Assembly: GCA_027924585.1 (NCBI GenBank)
Contig: BSBM01000370.1
Coordinates: forward strand, 29,843,501-29,907,500
From: Larix kaempferi
Taxonomy: Eukaryota; Streptophyta; Pinopsida; Pinales; Pinaceae
Direction of reading: 5' to 3'
DNA length: 64,000 bases
Made by a program: the position numbers and the translations under genes. The notes beneath the pieces are model-generated. The model was not told the origin of the DNA, did not search any database, and saw only the letters and a program-made list of their open reading frames with translations. Every line of letters begins with the position of its first letter. The stretch's first letter is position 1. Below are positions 20,916-33,289 of the stretch, piece after piece.

Positions 20916-21595
20916 ATAAAATACAAGGCTCCATAAAATTTTGAAATGACATAATAAGCCAAGTGAATTTGATTATTTACAATCATTTTACTAATTTCAT
21001 TATTACACGGTAGTTCATAATGTTGCATTGTGTAAATCTTATATACTTGGATTATATTTTATTATTATTATTATTATTATATAATCATAATTAATAAATA
21101 ATTACTTTGTTTTTTATTTTATAAAAAAATATGTATTTAGAAAACTTTTCATTTAATTCATAATAATTGTGTAAAAGTATATACTTGAATTATATTAATT
21201 TATTTTTCTATTTTATTATTACATAATAATAATTATTAATAAATAATTAGTTTATTTTTTAATTAAATGTACTTGTAAAAAGAAATTGTGTATTTATAAA
21301 ACTTTTCATTCAATGTATATATATAATATGTATAAATACAAATTGTGTTTTTATAAAACTCTTCATTTAATGTATATATATAATACATATTTAATTTAGT
21401 TTAGTTATAGTTTAGTGGTAACATGAAGTATTTATTATGAGAATAATTTAAGTTTAAATGTTGATATTTTATTTATTTTTATCTATAAAACTTGATTTAT
21501 ATATTATTTTTTATTTTTATTATTATTTTAATAATGTTGATTTTCTTCTTTAAATTAATTAAAAAAGGAGGTGGTCTAAATTTATATAACAAAAT
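20916..21595. other. AT-rich intergenic DNA
   Basis: An ATT run lies near 21060-21080, and a degenerate direct repeat of a CTTTTCATT(C/T)AATGTATATA-type unit recurs near 21148, 21302 and 21362. No gene. Confidence 0.5.
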
Positions 21596-22475
21596 TATAT
21601 TTTTGTCATTTTAAACATAGTAGCAAGATTCGATTACGGATTAGAATACGATACGGAAATAATACCTAACAAAAAAATCAAGTACAACTAAAATATGGGA
21701 GTAGACATCTTATAAATACAAAAAACATGCAATTTTAATTTTAAAAAAATAAGATTATACATAATCATTCTAAATTTTAACATCTCAATTCATTATTCAT
21801 TGAAAACTTTAAAAATAAAACTTAAAACTACATAAATCTATTTTTATATAAAATGACTTAAAAAAAAATAAGAACAAAAACACTACATAAACCTTTTTGA
21901 TAAATAATAAATACTAAAAAGTAAAATTAAAATAACAATTACATATAAAATAAAACTTAAATAAAAAAACTACATGTAATAGTAAATTAGTAATAACTCA
22001 ATAGTAACATTCAAAACTTCAAAATTCAAGTGTGACCTCTAGTTAGAGTTTAAAACTTTAAACTTTGAAGTTGAACTCTTGCAAATAGAGGCCAAATTCA
22101 AAACAGGATTTTGATTTTTCTTTGATTTCTTGCAGATTAGCGTTGAGCTGCTGAGCTAAGCTGCTAATTTAATGTTCATTCAGAAATAAGTGCGATTTTC
22201 TTTGATTCACGATAAATTTATAAGAATTTGAAAAAGTATTTTAAAGTTTTTCTTAAATAAAATTTTTTATTAGTAGGCCATGCTTTGGAGTTTTATATTT
22301 TATTGTACCAATATGATTTAGATTCGAGTTCACTCAAAATCGGGTAAATAAATTGTTTACTGTACAGAACCGTATCATGTGGAATGTTCGCCATGTTTTT
22401 AAACTCGTTCAAATTTCAGTATAGAAATTGCCAATACAAGCGTATTTTGCTACTATGATTTTAAACATAGATATA
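21596..22475. mobile_element. Possible MITE-like unit with inverted ends
   Basis: The left end has TTTTAAACATAGTAGCAA (about 21611-21628). The right end has its inverse TTGCTACTATGATTTTAAACATAG (about 22448-22471). The interior is AT-rich with no coding frame. The ends are imperfect and I find no clear target duplication, so the class is unknown. Confidence 0.4.
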
Positions 22476-22926
22476 TCAAGCATAGAAAGGATCAAATATT
22501 TAAATATCTTAAGGTGTAAAAATTTAAGAAAATAATAATAATAATACACTTCAAAAAATTGAATCCCTTTAGTGTTTGATAAATCCAGATTTAAGATGAA
22601 TCCACGCTAATAATTAAACCCATATTTAACATCTTTATATAATTAATAACTTTAATTAAAATTTATAAAAAAACCTTTTATAGTTAAATTAATTATTTTA
22701 TACATAAAATACTTAATCACAATTAAAAATATCTTATCATTTTGTTAAATTAAAAATACAATTTATTTTTTATATATATTTTTATTTTTATTTTTTATAA
22801 AAAATAAATATTTTTTTAAATTTGAAATTATTATTTAATTATTTTTATATAATTAATAAAAAATTCATTCACAAAAACTATATTAACCTACGTATGCACA
22901 TAACCACTTCCACATACTCTACATGA
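22476..22926. other. AT-rich DNA
   Basis: Low complexity A/T runs; no gene seen. Confidence 0.4.
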
Positions 22927-23028
22927 CAGCCCATGTGTTTTTATAATAAAGAATTAGTCACAGCCCATGTGTTTTTATAATAAAGAATTAGTCACAGCCC
23001 ATGTGTTTTTTATAATAAAGAATTATAC
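22927..23028. repeat. 34-bp tandem repeat, three copies
   Basis: CAGCCCATGTGTTTTTATAA starts at 22927, 22961 and 22995. The copies are almost identical, with one extra T in the third. Confidence 0.9.
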
Positions 23029-23640
23029 TCCATGTATATTTATATAAAGTAATTTTAACGTATTAAAAGAAGATGCGCCTTTCCGAAAGGAAGATGAATA
23101 TAATTCTTTACATTGGAAGGTACCGTGTGGCTTCGCATATATGAAGATACCGTGTGCCACAAGTTATTCCTTCATAAATATTTGAACGTGTCATAGGTGA
23201 CACCTTGGGGTGCATTGTGTATTTTGTTTTAAGTAGTTTGGTTTTCATGTTTAGATTATATATATAAGTTTAAGTATAATATATATATATACTAGCATTT
23301 GTTTCTGGAGGTGCAAAAGTGAATGTCGTAAGTTATAATGTCACGTATTTTAAATAGTCTAAACGTTATATAAAGTAAAGGCATTTGTCTTTCCTGGTTT
23401 GATAAGACACGGTGAAAGAGATCCCAAACAACATGATGAACTAAATTTTTACATATTTTAAATACTCTAAATGTTATATACTCTAAATGTAGGAAAAGAG
23501 CAAAGTTTGTAACAATCTTAGATTACAACGCATAACAAAAAATAATGTCATTTTTTTCATGCCATGTGTTGTTTTTCTTTCCCTTTAGTATACAACGAAT
23601 CAATGGGGGGTCGAAAACGTATAACAGAATCTAAACCCAA
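23029..23640. other. Intergenic DNA, nothing recognised
   Basis: Includes a TA run near 23277-23291 and imperfect repeats of TACCGTGTG near 23119 and 23148. No gene seen. Confidence 0.4.
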
Positions 23641-24260
23641 CAATGCTGCAAAAATTTGACGTTTTCAAGATCAATTGGGACTTTAATAAGATGTCGAGCT
23701 CAAACTACAAGTCCGACCATATAATCTATCGACTCAAAGTACAAGTTCGACCATGTTACATCGACCAAATTTGTAAGTAATGACCCGACCATATACACTT
23801 TCGACCTTTTTAAAAATAAAATGACATCAAGAGAGGAGAGAAACGACTACAACAACATTGACCATTTTGGATATCGACCACATTGACCATAATTCACTCA
23901 ACTGATTTAGTATCGACCACAATTTGTATATGTCGACCATCATATCGACGAGATTTACCAACATATTGAAAAGTCAACTGCCTTCTACGTTTATGCTCTT
24001 GAATACATTATATAGTATAAACAAGCATGCACAATGATAAAGAGACAACAGACAATAGAGAGACAAGCACTAGTCTTTATTATTCAGCAAGGGTAGAACC
24101 ATACATAGACAAATCTTCGTTAACTATTACATTCAGTTATACAACTGTATTGTCGAAGCAACTGACCAACATATTCCGATTGGTCGATGGGACTTGTCGA
24201 CTTATATTGCAAACAGTCGAGCGGAGGGCTAGTCGACAAGTCGACTTAGGCTCTTCGAAC
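23640..24260. repeat. TCGACC motif cluster (left side of the GTCGA element)
   Basis: TCGACC, TCGACT and close variants recur more than a dozen times, mainly as TCGACCA on the plus strand. The clusters at 30.5-31.7 kb and 45.9-46.4 kb carry the same motif in the opposite orientation (TGGTCGA). This fits paired subterminal repeats of one large element. Confidence 0.6.
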
Positions 24261-27200
24261 ATCTCCCCCACATAAAAAACGAGGAGATATGCAAAATTAC
24301 TGAACAAAATTTGTGTATAACTGTGCTTTAATTGATAAATGTAGCTATTATGAGTTGTCTGGACTGGAACTGGGTGCTGGTGGTTGTTGCACACAAACCT
24401 TGACAATTGCTTCAGCTGAAACAGACATCTGGTGCTGGAAGCTCTCCCAATGGCCCAACGTGTTTGGTTGTCGATAGTAAGTGTTGTAAGGGCCGACAAG
24501 TCAGCTATATGTTCTTGAGTAGTCTTGCCCTGTACATGAATTAGGTCGTAATCGAAGAGCTCTATTTTCTCGTTGGCAGCTGAAAGCAGTGTTTGAAGAC
24601 GTGGTCGGATTTGTTCTACTTTGTGAAGGCTATGACGGGCCTAGCTCAACCACTGTGCTTCACTTTTTTGCAATTTCTCTAGTTTTCTATTTTCCAATAT
24701 CATTTGTTCCTCAATAGTTCGGGCCATGTTTTCATCAGCTACTCGGTGTTGTTTATGAAGATTGGCAATTACCGCGCTTGTCTCCCGCATTTGTCTAAAG
24801 ACATTCCCGTAATGTTTGTACCAATTGCGAAGAACGTTGTTTGCTGTCTATGCTTCATTATTATACTGTATGAGCTGATCATGTGCTGAGTTGAATGCTT
24901 CAAACTGTTGCGACATCAATGACGATGTTACTGTGGCTTGTTCTTCTCGGTCCTTGGTGAGCTCTTCAGATAATGCCGACACGACATATTCGAACAATTG
25001 AAATGCTTTATCAAGAGCCTGTCCTGAGCCTGTCATGTCGAAGCTGACTGGAATTGGTATGACCTGTTGGGCTAAGTTTTGACACTTTGTCAGACATAGA
25101 GTTTGGTCTTGTTCCAGTTGGTAAATGCGATCTTCTGTTGCCAGTCGTCTATGTCGTTGTTCTCGGTTAATTGCATCAGCGAGTAAGTTGAGCTCTTCTT
25201 GTGGTGCCTGTTGTGGATGGTAGGTCGAGATCGGTTCAAATTGGTCGAGATGTACCGATAAGCGACCCAATTGAGATATGTGCTGCAGATGTTGTTGCTG
25301 TTGCTTAAGATCTTTCTCTTGGCGTCATTTTTTGTTACGTTGCTTTTTCTTGGATTTTCCTTGAGATTTTGGGGTCGCTAATTACTATTCTGAGTCTTTT
25401 CGAGTCTCGACTATTGCTGATGGTTGTTCTATGTATTTTTGTGCTTCAGCAGTAGGCTGTTATGTTTGTATTGAGCTGCTTGATATGACTACTGTGTCTC
25501 GTTGTGCTTCGACAGTAGCCTGTTCTGTTTGTATTGAGCTGCTTGTTTTGTTTGTCGGGAGTACTTCTTTAGTTGTTGGTTGGTCTACTGACTCGATTGT
25601 TGCTTGAGTTGTTCGAGCTGTTGAATCGACTGGTGCTTCAGTTGTTTGGGTTCTGACTCGACTGCTGCTTCCAAGGCTTTTGGAACTTGTGTTTCCTGTT
25701 CTTGAAGTTGCATTGCTTCTAATGTTGTGGTTGTCCCGTTGGCAAGGTTGTGGAATTGTACACTAGTACCGATTTCAGCTGTCGGCAACACACGTGTTCC
25801 GTCGACTGGGAGAGGAGGTTTAGGAATGGAACTGTCAGATGGTTTTCGACTGACTATAGGGGACAAGACTTCTGGTATCAGTGGTACGACTACATGTAAA
25901 ACTTCAAGGTCAGGGAAATGTTCTGGTGAGTCAACGACATGTCGGGGAGGTGAATGGGCTTCGACCGATGGATTGACTAGAAAAGGAATGAATGAAGAAG
26001 TCTATTGAGAAAAAATTTGATTGTTTGGGTTAGGATTGCGCTGGAGATGAGTATGGTGCATGCCAATTGGTTGCGGTGTTAAGGTATCTGATGGATTCAA
26101 AAGTTCGGTTGGGTTACACCAGGGGGGGCAGAATCTGTCGATGAACTAGTGTCTGCGAATACAGGTTTCTTGGTTATGATTTTTCGCCAATCTGGGAACA
26201 TGGCCGGGAGTTGAGTCATGAATTGGGTAATGTCGCTATCATTTTGAAATGTTTCTCGAAGGGGTGAAGGAAGAGTTTGTACAATATGAGAAACTTGAGA
26301 TGGAGCTTCAAGTGCAAGTGGGGTACTTACCACAGGTGTAGAAAAAATAGGATCGTGCGTGACAATGGTCGGCGATGTTGGAGATGAGCTATCTGTTAGG
26401 TCGACAATAGCGTCGATGATAAGCTTGACTTTCTTTTTCGGTCGAAGGTGTTCAGCTTCCAAAAATTTCTTGAACTGCTCATCGACTGGTATTTTGTTCT
26501 TAGCTGCATCCTCCAATATTCACGTTGCACTGTCGTATAATTCAGTTTCATCTTCCGCAGTCGATTCATCGATGATCATTTTTCTTTTGACCTTCCCTTG
26601 TATTTGTACATACCTTTCTTGTCGAGCTATGGATAATTGGTCGTCCATCTGCTGGATGTTGTCGATTGTCAAAGCGTACTCAGGATTGTCCGACAGGGTC
26701 TCTTCATCCGATTGATCAGGTCCATCCGGTGCATCTTGGTGTGGTATGAGCGCAAGTGGTAAAGGTTCTGATCCGGCCGCGGGCTGAGGTTGAAATGTAA
26801 AATTCTGCATATATAGGTGGCTTTCATACGCTTCTTCTTTCTCTACATCCATTAAAGGTTCCACTATGGGAATGCCGACCTCGTGTTCCATAGGAGGAAT
26901 TATCAATTTTGTGTTGGATTGCCTTTTAATCTCATTGAAGATTTCCTCGACCGAAGGGTAATAGTCGAGAGCTTGTGCGGTCTCGGTTGCTCCTTGCAAG
27001 TACCAAACTGATGTATGGTCCAATGCAAGTTCAATGTGAGCGGATGGGGGTAGACTCCGTCAAACATTCTGAGGTACTCTCCATCTGGTCGACCGAACTT
27101 GTAAGTCTTGGAACCAGACTTCTAGCCAAATCTTTACTGTTGACAGCCCAAGTCTGTTGCCTCCTTTCGTAAAGCAACGAAATTTCTGCATTAAGACAGG

Positions 27201-30107
27201 TTTTTCTTGAGTAAAGTCTTTATTTCCTGTTGGTCTTATGTGCGTCATTTCTATCCAAATGATTAGAGATGGGTAGAGAATGGCTGCTCCATCCTCTTGG
27301 CACTCGAAACATATGTTCTTGATGATTTCGGCTAGGTAGTTATCCCAGTTGTATATTTTTCCATCTATTGCCATGTTCAGGACAGGCTCTAGCATTTCAA
27401 TTTTTAATTCAGACCCTTGACCGGAGCTTGACAAAGCAGTCGACATGATTCGCACAACTATTTTATAATTTTCGTATTTTATCCGAGTCACCAATAACCC
27501 ACGATAATTCTTTCCAGTTGGGTGGTCTGTAAACTGCTTGATCAATTCTGGTCTCTGTCGACTAGGTACATCTGCACCCTTGTTTGATAACCTTGTAATC
27601 TTGTGGATGAGCTCACCATTTATTTCGACTAGAACGTCAAAATAGAATTTTCCATTATGATATCTGCTTACTACAAATCGAGCAACAATGTCTTTGAGTC
27701 CACCAAATTGTTCCAGCAAAGGTGCGTTCATGTATTGCAGAATGGTAGCAGTCCGCAATTTTAGGGCTGGCTCCCTACACTGGCCATTTGATTCCTTTCC
27801 CCACGCAAGAATATCTTTCCAAGTTCTTCACCAGTGTGGCTCTTGTACTTTAGCGTTTCGAATCTGCCGCAAGCGGGTTTCCAACGGTGTTTGGGCCATC
27901 TCTAATTGACGGAATTTAGCTATGGCTAAACGGGTTGTAGTGTGAGCTTTCTTGGGCCATCGTTTCTGTAGAACTCTCAGGTTTGCAAAGGGATTATGTT
28001 TGATTTGAAGTCTGGTTCTCCAATGCTTGGAAAAAGAGTATCCAACAATCCTCTAGGTCGGGATTAATAGACGAAGCATTTGGCGCGTGTGAATGCAAAG
28101 TAGATGGCTGCATTGAAGAATGATTTGACAAGGTATTTAATTCCGAATGACAGGCTATGTACGGGGTGTTGCATGGATGTCGGTTTTGCTCATCTATTGG
28201 TCAGCGATCCCGACTGCTTGTTGCTCGTAGATATGCGTCTGGAGGTCGTGCTTCCTTTGTCTGAAATTGTCGACTATGGCTAGTCGGGAGGGATTGAGGA
28301 ATTCGACCAATTGTTACAGTTCCACTTGGAATTGTAAGTGGATCTATGTCTATGGTATGTGGACTAATGGGTTATTGGTCCACTGTATGGTGGATGTTAT
28401 CTTGCATCTCTTTTGTGCCCTGGTCTTGGCGAGTTGTGTTTTTGTCGGCTTCTCTCATACAACGGGCTTCAACAAGTTCGTTGTGTAGTATTTATGCTTC
28501 TTTTGTTTCTTTTTTTCCATTTGCTTTTTTTGATGGTAGTCTTTTTTTTTTTTCTTTTTTTTTTTCTTTTTTTTTTTTTTTTAATTTTCTGCTTTTCCGC
28601 TGCTGCTTCCTGTTGCAGGTATACTTTTTCTTGTAGTATTTTGGGCTCTTCTCTTTGCCTATGTATTTCAGGTTGCTTTTCTTTGGTTGTAGTTTGGGTA
28701 GAAGTAGATGCAATCCTTTGATTTAGTTTGTTGTGCAGCTCTGTCATATTCTGTACCCTTTTATATATTTGCTTTTCTTTGAGAAAGTGATTTGAGTACT
28801 AAAAAGTGATTTTACAAGAAGCACAATGTTTAGCCACCTTGCCTTTGTTGTCATTTCTTACAAATAGTTTTGTTCCAAAGTGAAAAGGTTCCAAGTCTGC
28901 AATAAAGGCTTCCACTGCTTTAATCTTACGAAATTTGTATCCACCAATGTTGAATGGTACAGGTGGGTAAGAGGCTATTTTGTTGTCATGGAGATAGTCA
29001 CCAATTCCATTGATGAACACTTGTCTAATCACTTCTTTATGCACAATGTAATCTGTAGCATATGTTGGCAATAGAGAAGGAGGTTTTGTGCCCCCATACA
29101 TTCTAATGTATGTGACTTCTGATGAGAAGTAATAGTCTCTATATTCACCTATTACATCCAAGGCATTGTCTGGCATACAATTTGCTTCTTTATTGAAGAC
29201 CAGCAAATAAAGGGGCATGATTAGTTCTTCGCATAGTAATTTGTAGTACCCTGCATATCGATGAGCCCAAGTTAGCTGATATGCTACATGAATGGGAGTT
29301 TCATTTTGATTCCATGTAGATCCCAAATTAGGGAAAGGGTGTCTGACTAATATGCAATCGATAAGGTAGCTAGACATGAAGAATTATGATTTCCCTTGTG
29401 AAAGGTCAGTTTGACCTGCAAAAATGGTTGACGCCATATTGTTTGAAATAACAGTTGCCTAATTGAAGATTGTTCCATGTGTTGCAACATGGTATATTAA
29501 TGGAACCCAACTGAGTTCGTAGTTGTTGGCATTTGGTAGACCAAAGAGTCCACTCAACAAAAGGACTATGATTCGATAGGGGGTTCTTAAGTTTTGGGTG
29601 TCATATTTCTTGCTATATTTGGGTGTAAGTTGTTTGTTTGGTAGGAGCATTTTCCTTGCACATTCAAAATTATCTATATTGGCACGTCTTACCTAATCGT
29701 CAGTTAGAAATACTTTGGAGATAGTTAGCTTGTATGCAGTTGCAAGGTGGGCTGGTGGAAGGATGCAAGTCGTTCTCCAATGGTGTTTGAAATTATCCTT
29801 GTGGTAGTATCTACATGTGGCAAGATCCATGCAATGACCTCTGAGCAGTGAAACAATTTTGGTCGCGTAGTTGCCTTGTGAAGGCTGGACCTTTTTATGT
29901 TTTCATAAATCATGGTTTCCTCTAAGGTTGAATTAGGTATTTTTTCTGTCTCTGATAGATTTGTACAACTCGCCCCATCTGAACTCAGCGGTGTGGCCTA
30001 TGATGGGTTTGGTGTCTTTAAATAGTGTTTCCATTTGTATTTTTGGAGTCGTTTCTTCTTGAAGCTCGATCTCCTGGGCCTTTCTTTTGTCGGTTTTTTT
30101 CGACATA
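24260..30107 (-). pseudogene. Large unidentified mobile-element ORF, about 2000 codons, decayed
   Basis: Minus-strand frames follow one another from an ATG at 30107 (MSKKTDKRKAQEIELQEETT) to about 24260, broken by stops and frameshifts. Order: a basic start; ELSWVPLIYHVATHGTIFN; a 29377-28799 block with FPNLGSTWNQNETPIHVAY and AHRYAGYYKLLCEELIMPLY; a lysine-rich stretch (28560); 27758-27060 with FYFDVLVEINGELIHKITRL and IYNWDNYLAEIIKNICFE; an acidic low-complexity region (27023-25585); and a Gln-rich coiled-coil-like tail (25270-24500). The 27.7-kb block recalls plant 'putative transposon protein' domains (Transposase_32 type), but I am not certain. No RT, integrase, helicase or DDE motif is seen. 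Some breaks are TGA codons in otherwise open frame, such as 27057-27059 and 26517-26519. Confidence 0.5.
28536..28583. repeat. Poly-T/C tract
   Basis: Runs of T broken by single C. On the minus strand it encodes a Lys/Arg run inside the large ORF and may have expanded after decay. Confidence 0.8.
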
Positions 30108-30525
30108 CCTGATTTAAAAACATACAGTGTGAATAATGAGGAATCTTGGTTGAAATGTTTACAAGGTACCTAGTATTGAAGATAAAGGAATGGGTGTTAT
30201 TTCTTTAAATGGGAAAACTTAAACATACATAAGTTGTCAAATTTTGTTGCTATTCTAATCACTCTTTGTTGCATTCCTAATTACTCGTATTTCTTAAAAT
30301 GGGTAGACATAGCCATACATATTTGAGAAACAGAATATATAGTACATTTTGTGCTTTAACAATAGTAATGAAATGTTGAATCAATATAAGTTATACAACT
30401 ATGAATGGAAATAATACAACAAAAAGCAATCCCTTGAATGTAGTTCTTCTTTAGATGACGAAACCAAACGTAAATGCTAAGCATTGACCATAATTTTACA
30501 TGACCAGAAGTAGGCTTAGACTTTA
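30108..30525. other. Spacer upstream of the large ORF
   Basis: AT-rich with no motif array. It could be the 5' UTR or promoter side of the minus-strand ORF. Nothing else is recognised. Confidence 0.4.
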
Positions 30526-30529
30526 TGTC

Positions 30530-31700
30530 ATGTGGACCAAAATGAACTTTGACCAAAATTTTTGATATCTATCAAACACTTGTAATTCCGTCAATGCACG
30601 ATGAGATATTACCTCGACCACTTTAAAATAACTTCGTTTTGGTCGAATTGATGGACACTTTGTTTTGGTCGGCGTGAAGTTGTCACTGTGTAAAGATGAT
30701 CGACATATCAAATAGTTGATATGAATTTTTAATTCATTTTTCGATAATATTTGTAAGATATGGTCGAAAGTCAAAATGATCTGGTCGATAATGGAGTTGG
30801 TCGAGCCTTTAAAAATTGGTTGTCTCTTAACTATGTGGTCGAATTGATGGACACTTAGTTTTGGTCGGCGTGAAAAATTGGCCGACTGCCAAAGACAAAG
30901 TGACAGTCACTTTAGTTTTAAAAAAAGTATGGTCCATAGTCGAGTTGGTCGAGCCTTTAAAAATTGGTCGGCTCTTAACTATGTGGTCGAATTGATGGAC
31001 ATTTCATTTTGGTCGGTGTGAAGTCCTCACTGTGTAAACATGATCAACATTTCAAATAATTGATATGAATTTTTAATTTGTTTTTTCGACAATATTTGTA
31101 AGATATGGTTGGAAGTCAAAATGGTCGGGTCACTTTAGTTTTAAAAAAAGTATGGTCGATAGTCGAGTTGGTCGATCCTTTAAAAATAGGTCGACTCTTA
31201 ACTATGTGGTCGAATTGATGGACACTTCGTTTTAGTTGGCATGAAGTCTGCAAATCGTTGCGAGACGGTCAGTGTGTAAACATGATCGACATATCAAATA
31301 GTTGATATGAATTTTTATTTTTTTTTCGATAATATTTGTAAGATATGGTCGGAAGTCAAAATGGTTGGGTCACTTTAGTTTTAAAAAAAATATGATCAAT
31401 AGTCGAGTTGATTGAGCCTTTAAAAATTGGTCATCTCCTAGCTATGTGGTTGAATTGATGGACAGTTCATTTTGGTCGGCGTGAAGTCACTGTGTAAAGA
31501 TGATCGACATATTGTTGCTTGAGCGCCGACCAAAATGATATTCTTGCTTATGTCAACTATGGAATTTGACCAGCATTAGAATTGACTAAGACTGGTTCGT
31601 TTGAGATTAAAAACAGACCAAAAAAGAAGTCGACGATTAAATTGATAGAATTGTATTGAAAATGTCGACGGTCGACAACGAAGACAATTAGTCGATTGTC
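30530..31700. repeat. GTCGA tandem repeat array, left portion
   Basis: Long units contain GGTCGAATTGATGGACACTT, TTGGTCGGCGTGAAGTC, GATCGACATATCAAATAGTT and TTTGTAAGATATGGTCG. The GTCGAATTGATGGAC marker lies near 30642, 30838, 30985, 31207 and 31447, so periods are about 147-240 bp. The regular units stop near 31513 inside a unit. Shorter GTCGA motifs continue to 31690. The same units resume at 45935. Confidence 0.85.
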
Positions 31701-32935
31701 GACTTGGATACATTAATCATGTGTATTTAATAGTTTTCTGAAGATAGAAAATAACGAATGAGATTCTTGGTCAATGTTATACCTCCATATTTCACAGTGT
31801 CACATCTTCACCACAAAAAGAGTTGACGACACTTCCCCTACTGCTTAAAATACCCGGAAGAGAAAAATGATGAGTGACCCTTGAAGACAAACCTATTCTG
31901 TCAAGAATCAACCCAGCTGAGACTTCATATACTCACACTACCGCGCCTTGCTCCAACTTAGGTGCACGGTAGTCCACACTACCGCGTTATGCTCTGTTTT
32001 AGAGGCGCAGTACACCTTTTTTAGCCTTTTTTCCATGGCTTGTGGGATCTTGATTTTTGAGATATTTTTGAGGATTGGTGTCCCTGATTCGATCCTAACT
32101 CACTTTCTGTAGGCCTGATCCACTAAACTCTCCCAAGATCCGCCCTTCTCTCTTTTTGGTTAACCCTACCACACACTATAAAAGAGAGGCATTCCATGAG
32201 CAAAGGGGAGGACTCTTGGAGACATCAAACTTATGATCTTGAAGCTTTGTGGAGATAGCTAGAGGAGGAAGCACTTGGAGCTAGAAGTTGGCTTGGATAT
32301 CAAGCAACCATTGTAAGTGACTTCAAGTTGGTAATAGAACATAACTTGTCTTGTTTCCCAAATCACATGTATTGATTTTGTTTCAATGATATGATTTGTA
32401 TCTGTTATAGATTTAGATCCTAACTCATATTTCAAGTTGCTAGAGAATCGTATATGCTTGTATCTTGGTTTCATTTTGACAGGTTCATTCGCGAGGACTT
32501 GGAAATTGGAGCGACCATAAAGACAAGCGATTGGATTGAAGGTCAGTTAGATTTCTTCTACTTCTTCTAGCACTTTAATCTTGAGATGTCTGTTTAGATC
32601 TAGGAATTCAAGGTAGCATTTGTTTAGTTTTGTCTTAGTTTAGAGTCAATTAAAGTCTACTTTAATCTAAGAGAATTTCTACCTATCCGTAGGGAGAAAA
32701 TTCTACATATAGTCAAACAGAGAACCGACTACCATGCAGCCTAATGACGTCGAGATCTACGATTTGACTGTTTGAAGCTTCTTGGCCGATGCCATCATTG
32801 GCGAAAGTATGCATATGTCAATCATTATTTTTTTTCGGCTGGACTATCGACCATTTCGATGACATTACTTCATCAGACTATGCAGACATTTTCTAGGCAG
32901 ACCCTCGACAGTCTTTATGGGCATATGGTGCATAT
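31701..32935 (+). other. Non-coding segment with a promoter-like part, possible solo LTR
   Basis: A TATA box (TATAAAA, 32177-32183) is followed about 130 bp later by a donor-like ATTGTAAGTGA. An LTR-like end AAAATTCTACA lies at about 32696-32706. A short inverted repeat TCAAACAG / CTGTTTGA lies near 32716 and 32769. I cannot define both ends or a target duplication, so solo LTR is only a suggestion. Downstream it abuts the 3' side of the Helitron helicase. Confidence 0.3.
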
Positions 32936-33289
32936 TAGGTAAAGGGACATAATATATTTTTTAAGCCATTTGAACAAAACATTACAGGATAACTTTTTAA
33001 GCATACTAACATTTTATATTTAGTGGAAAAAATACTAACATGGGATGAAATGTGTTGATGTGCTTGCTTTGAAAAAAGTAATGACAACACATTGAAGTAA
33101 ATAAGATATAGTACAAAAGAAGTGTTGATACAAAAATTAAATTTCTTGTCTTCTTTATAGAGTAGTATTTTCTTGTCTTCCATAGGCAGATATTCAATGA
33201 TGGTAGCAATAGGAATACAAGATCTGAAAAAAATAGAAAATTCATTTTGAAAAAAGGAGAATGTAGTAAAGTAATAGGTATGCAAAGTA

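Noticed and set aside
28469-28747. Lys-rich ORF as a separate gene
   Set aside because: The Lys run is a poly-T/C microsatellite; at most it is one segment of the larger decayed ORF.
32936-32939. Helitron 3' end (CTAA followed by T on the minus strand)
   Set aside because: The tetramer is common, and no GC-rich hairpin precedes it, so it cannot be accepted as the terminus.
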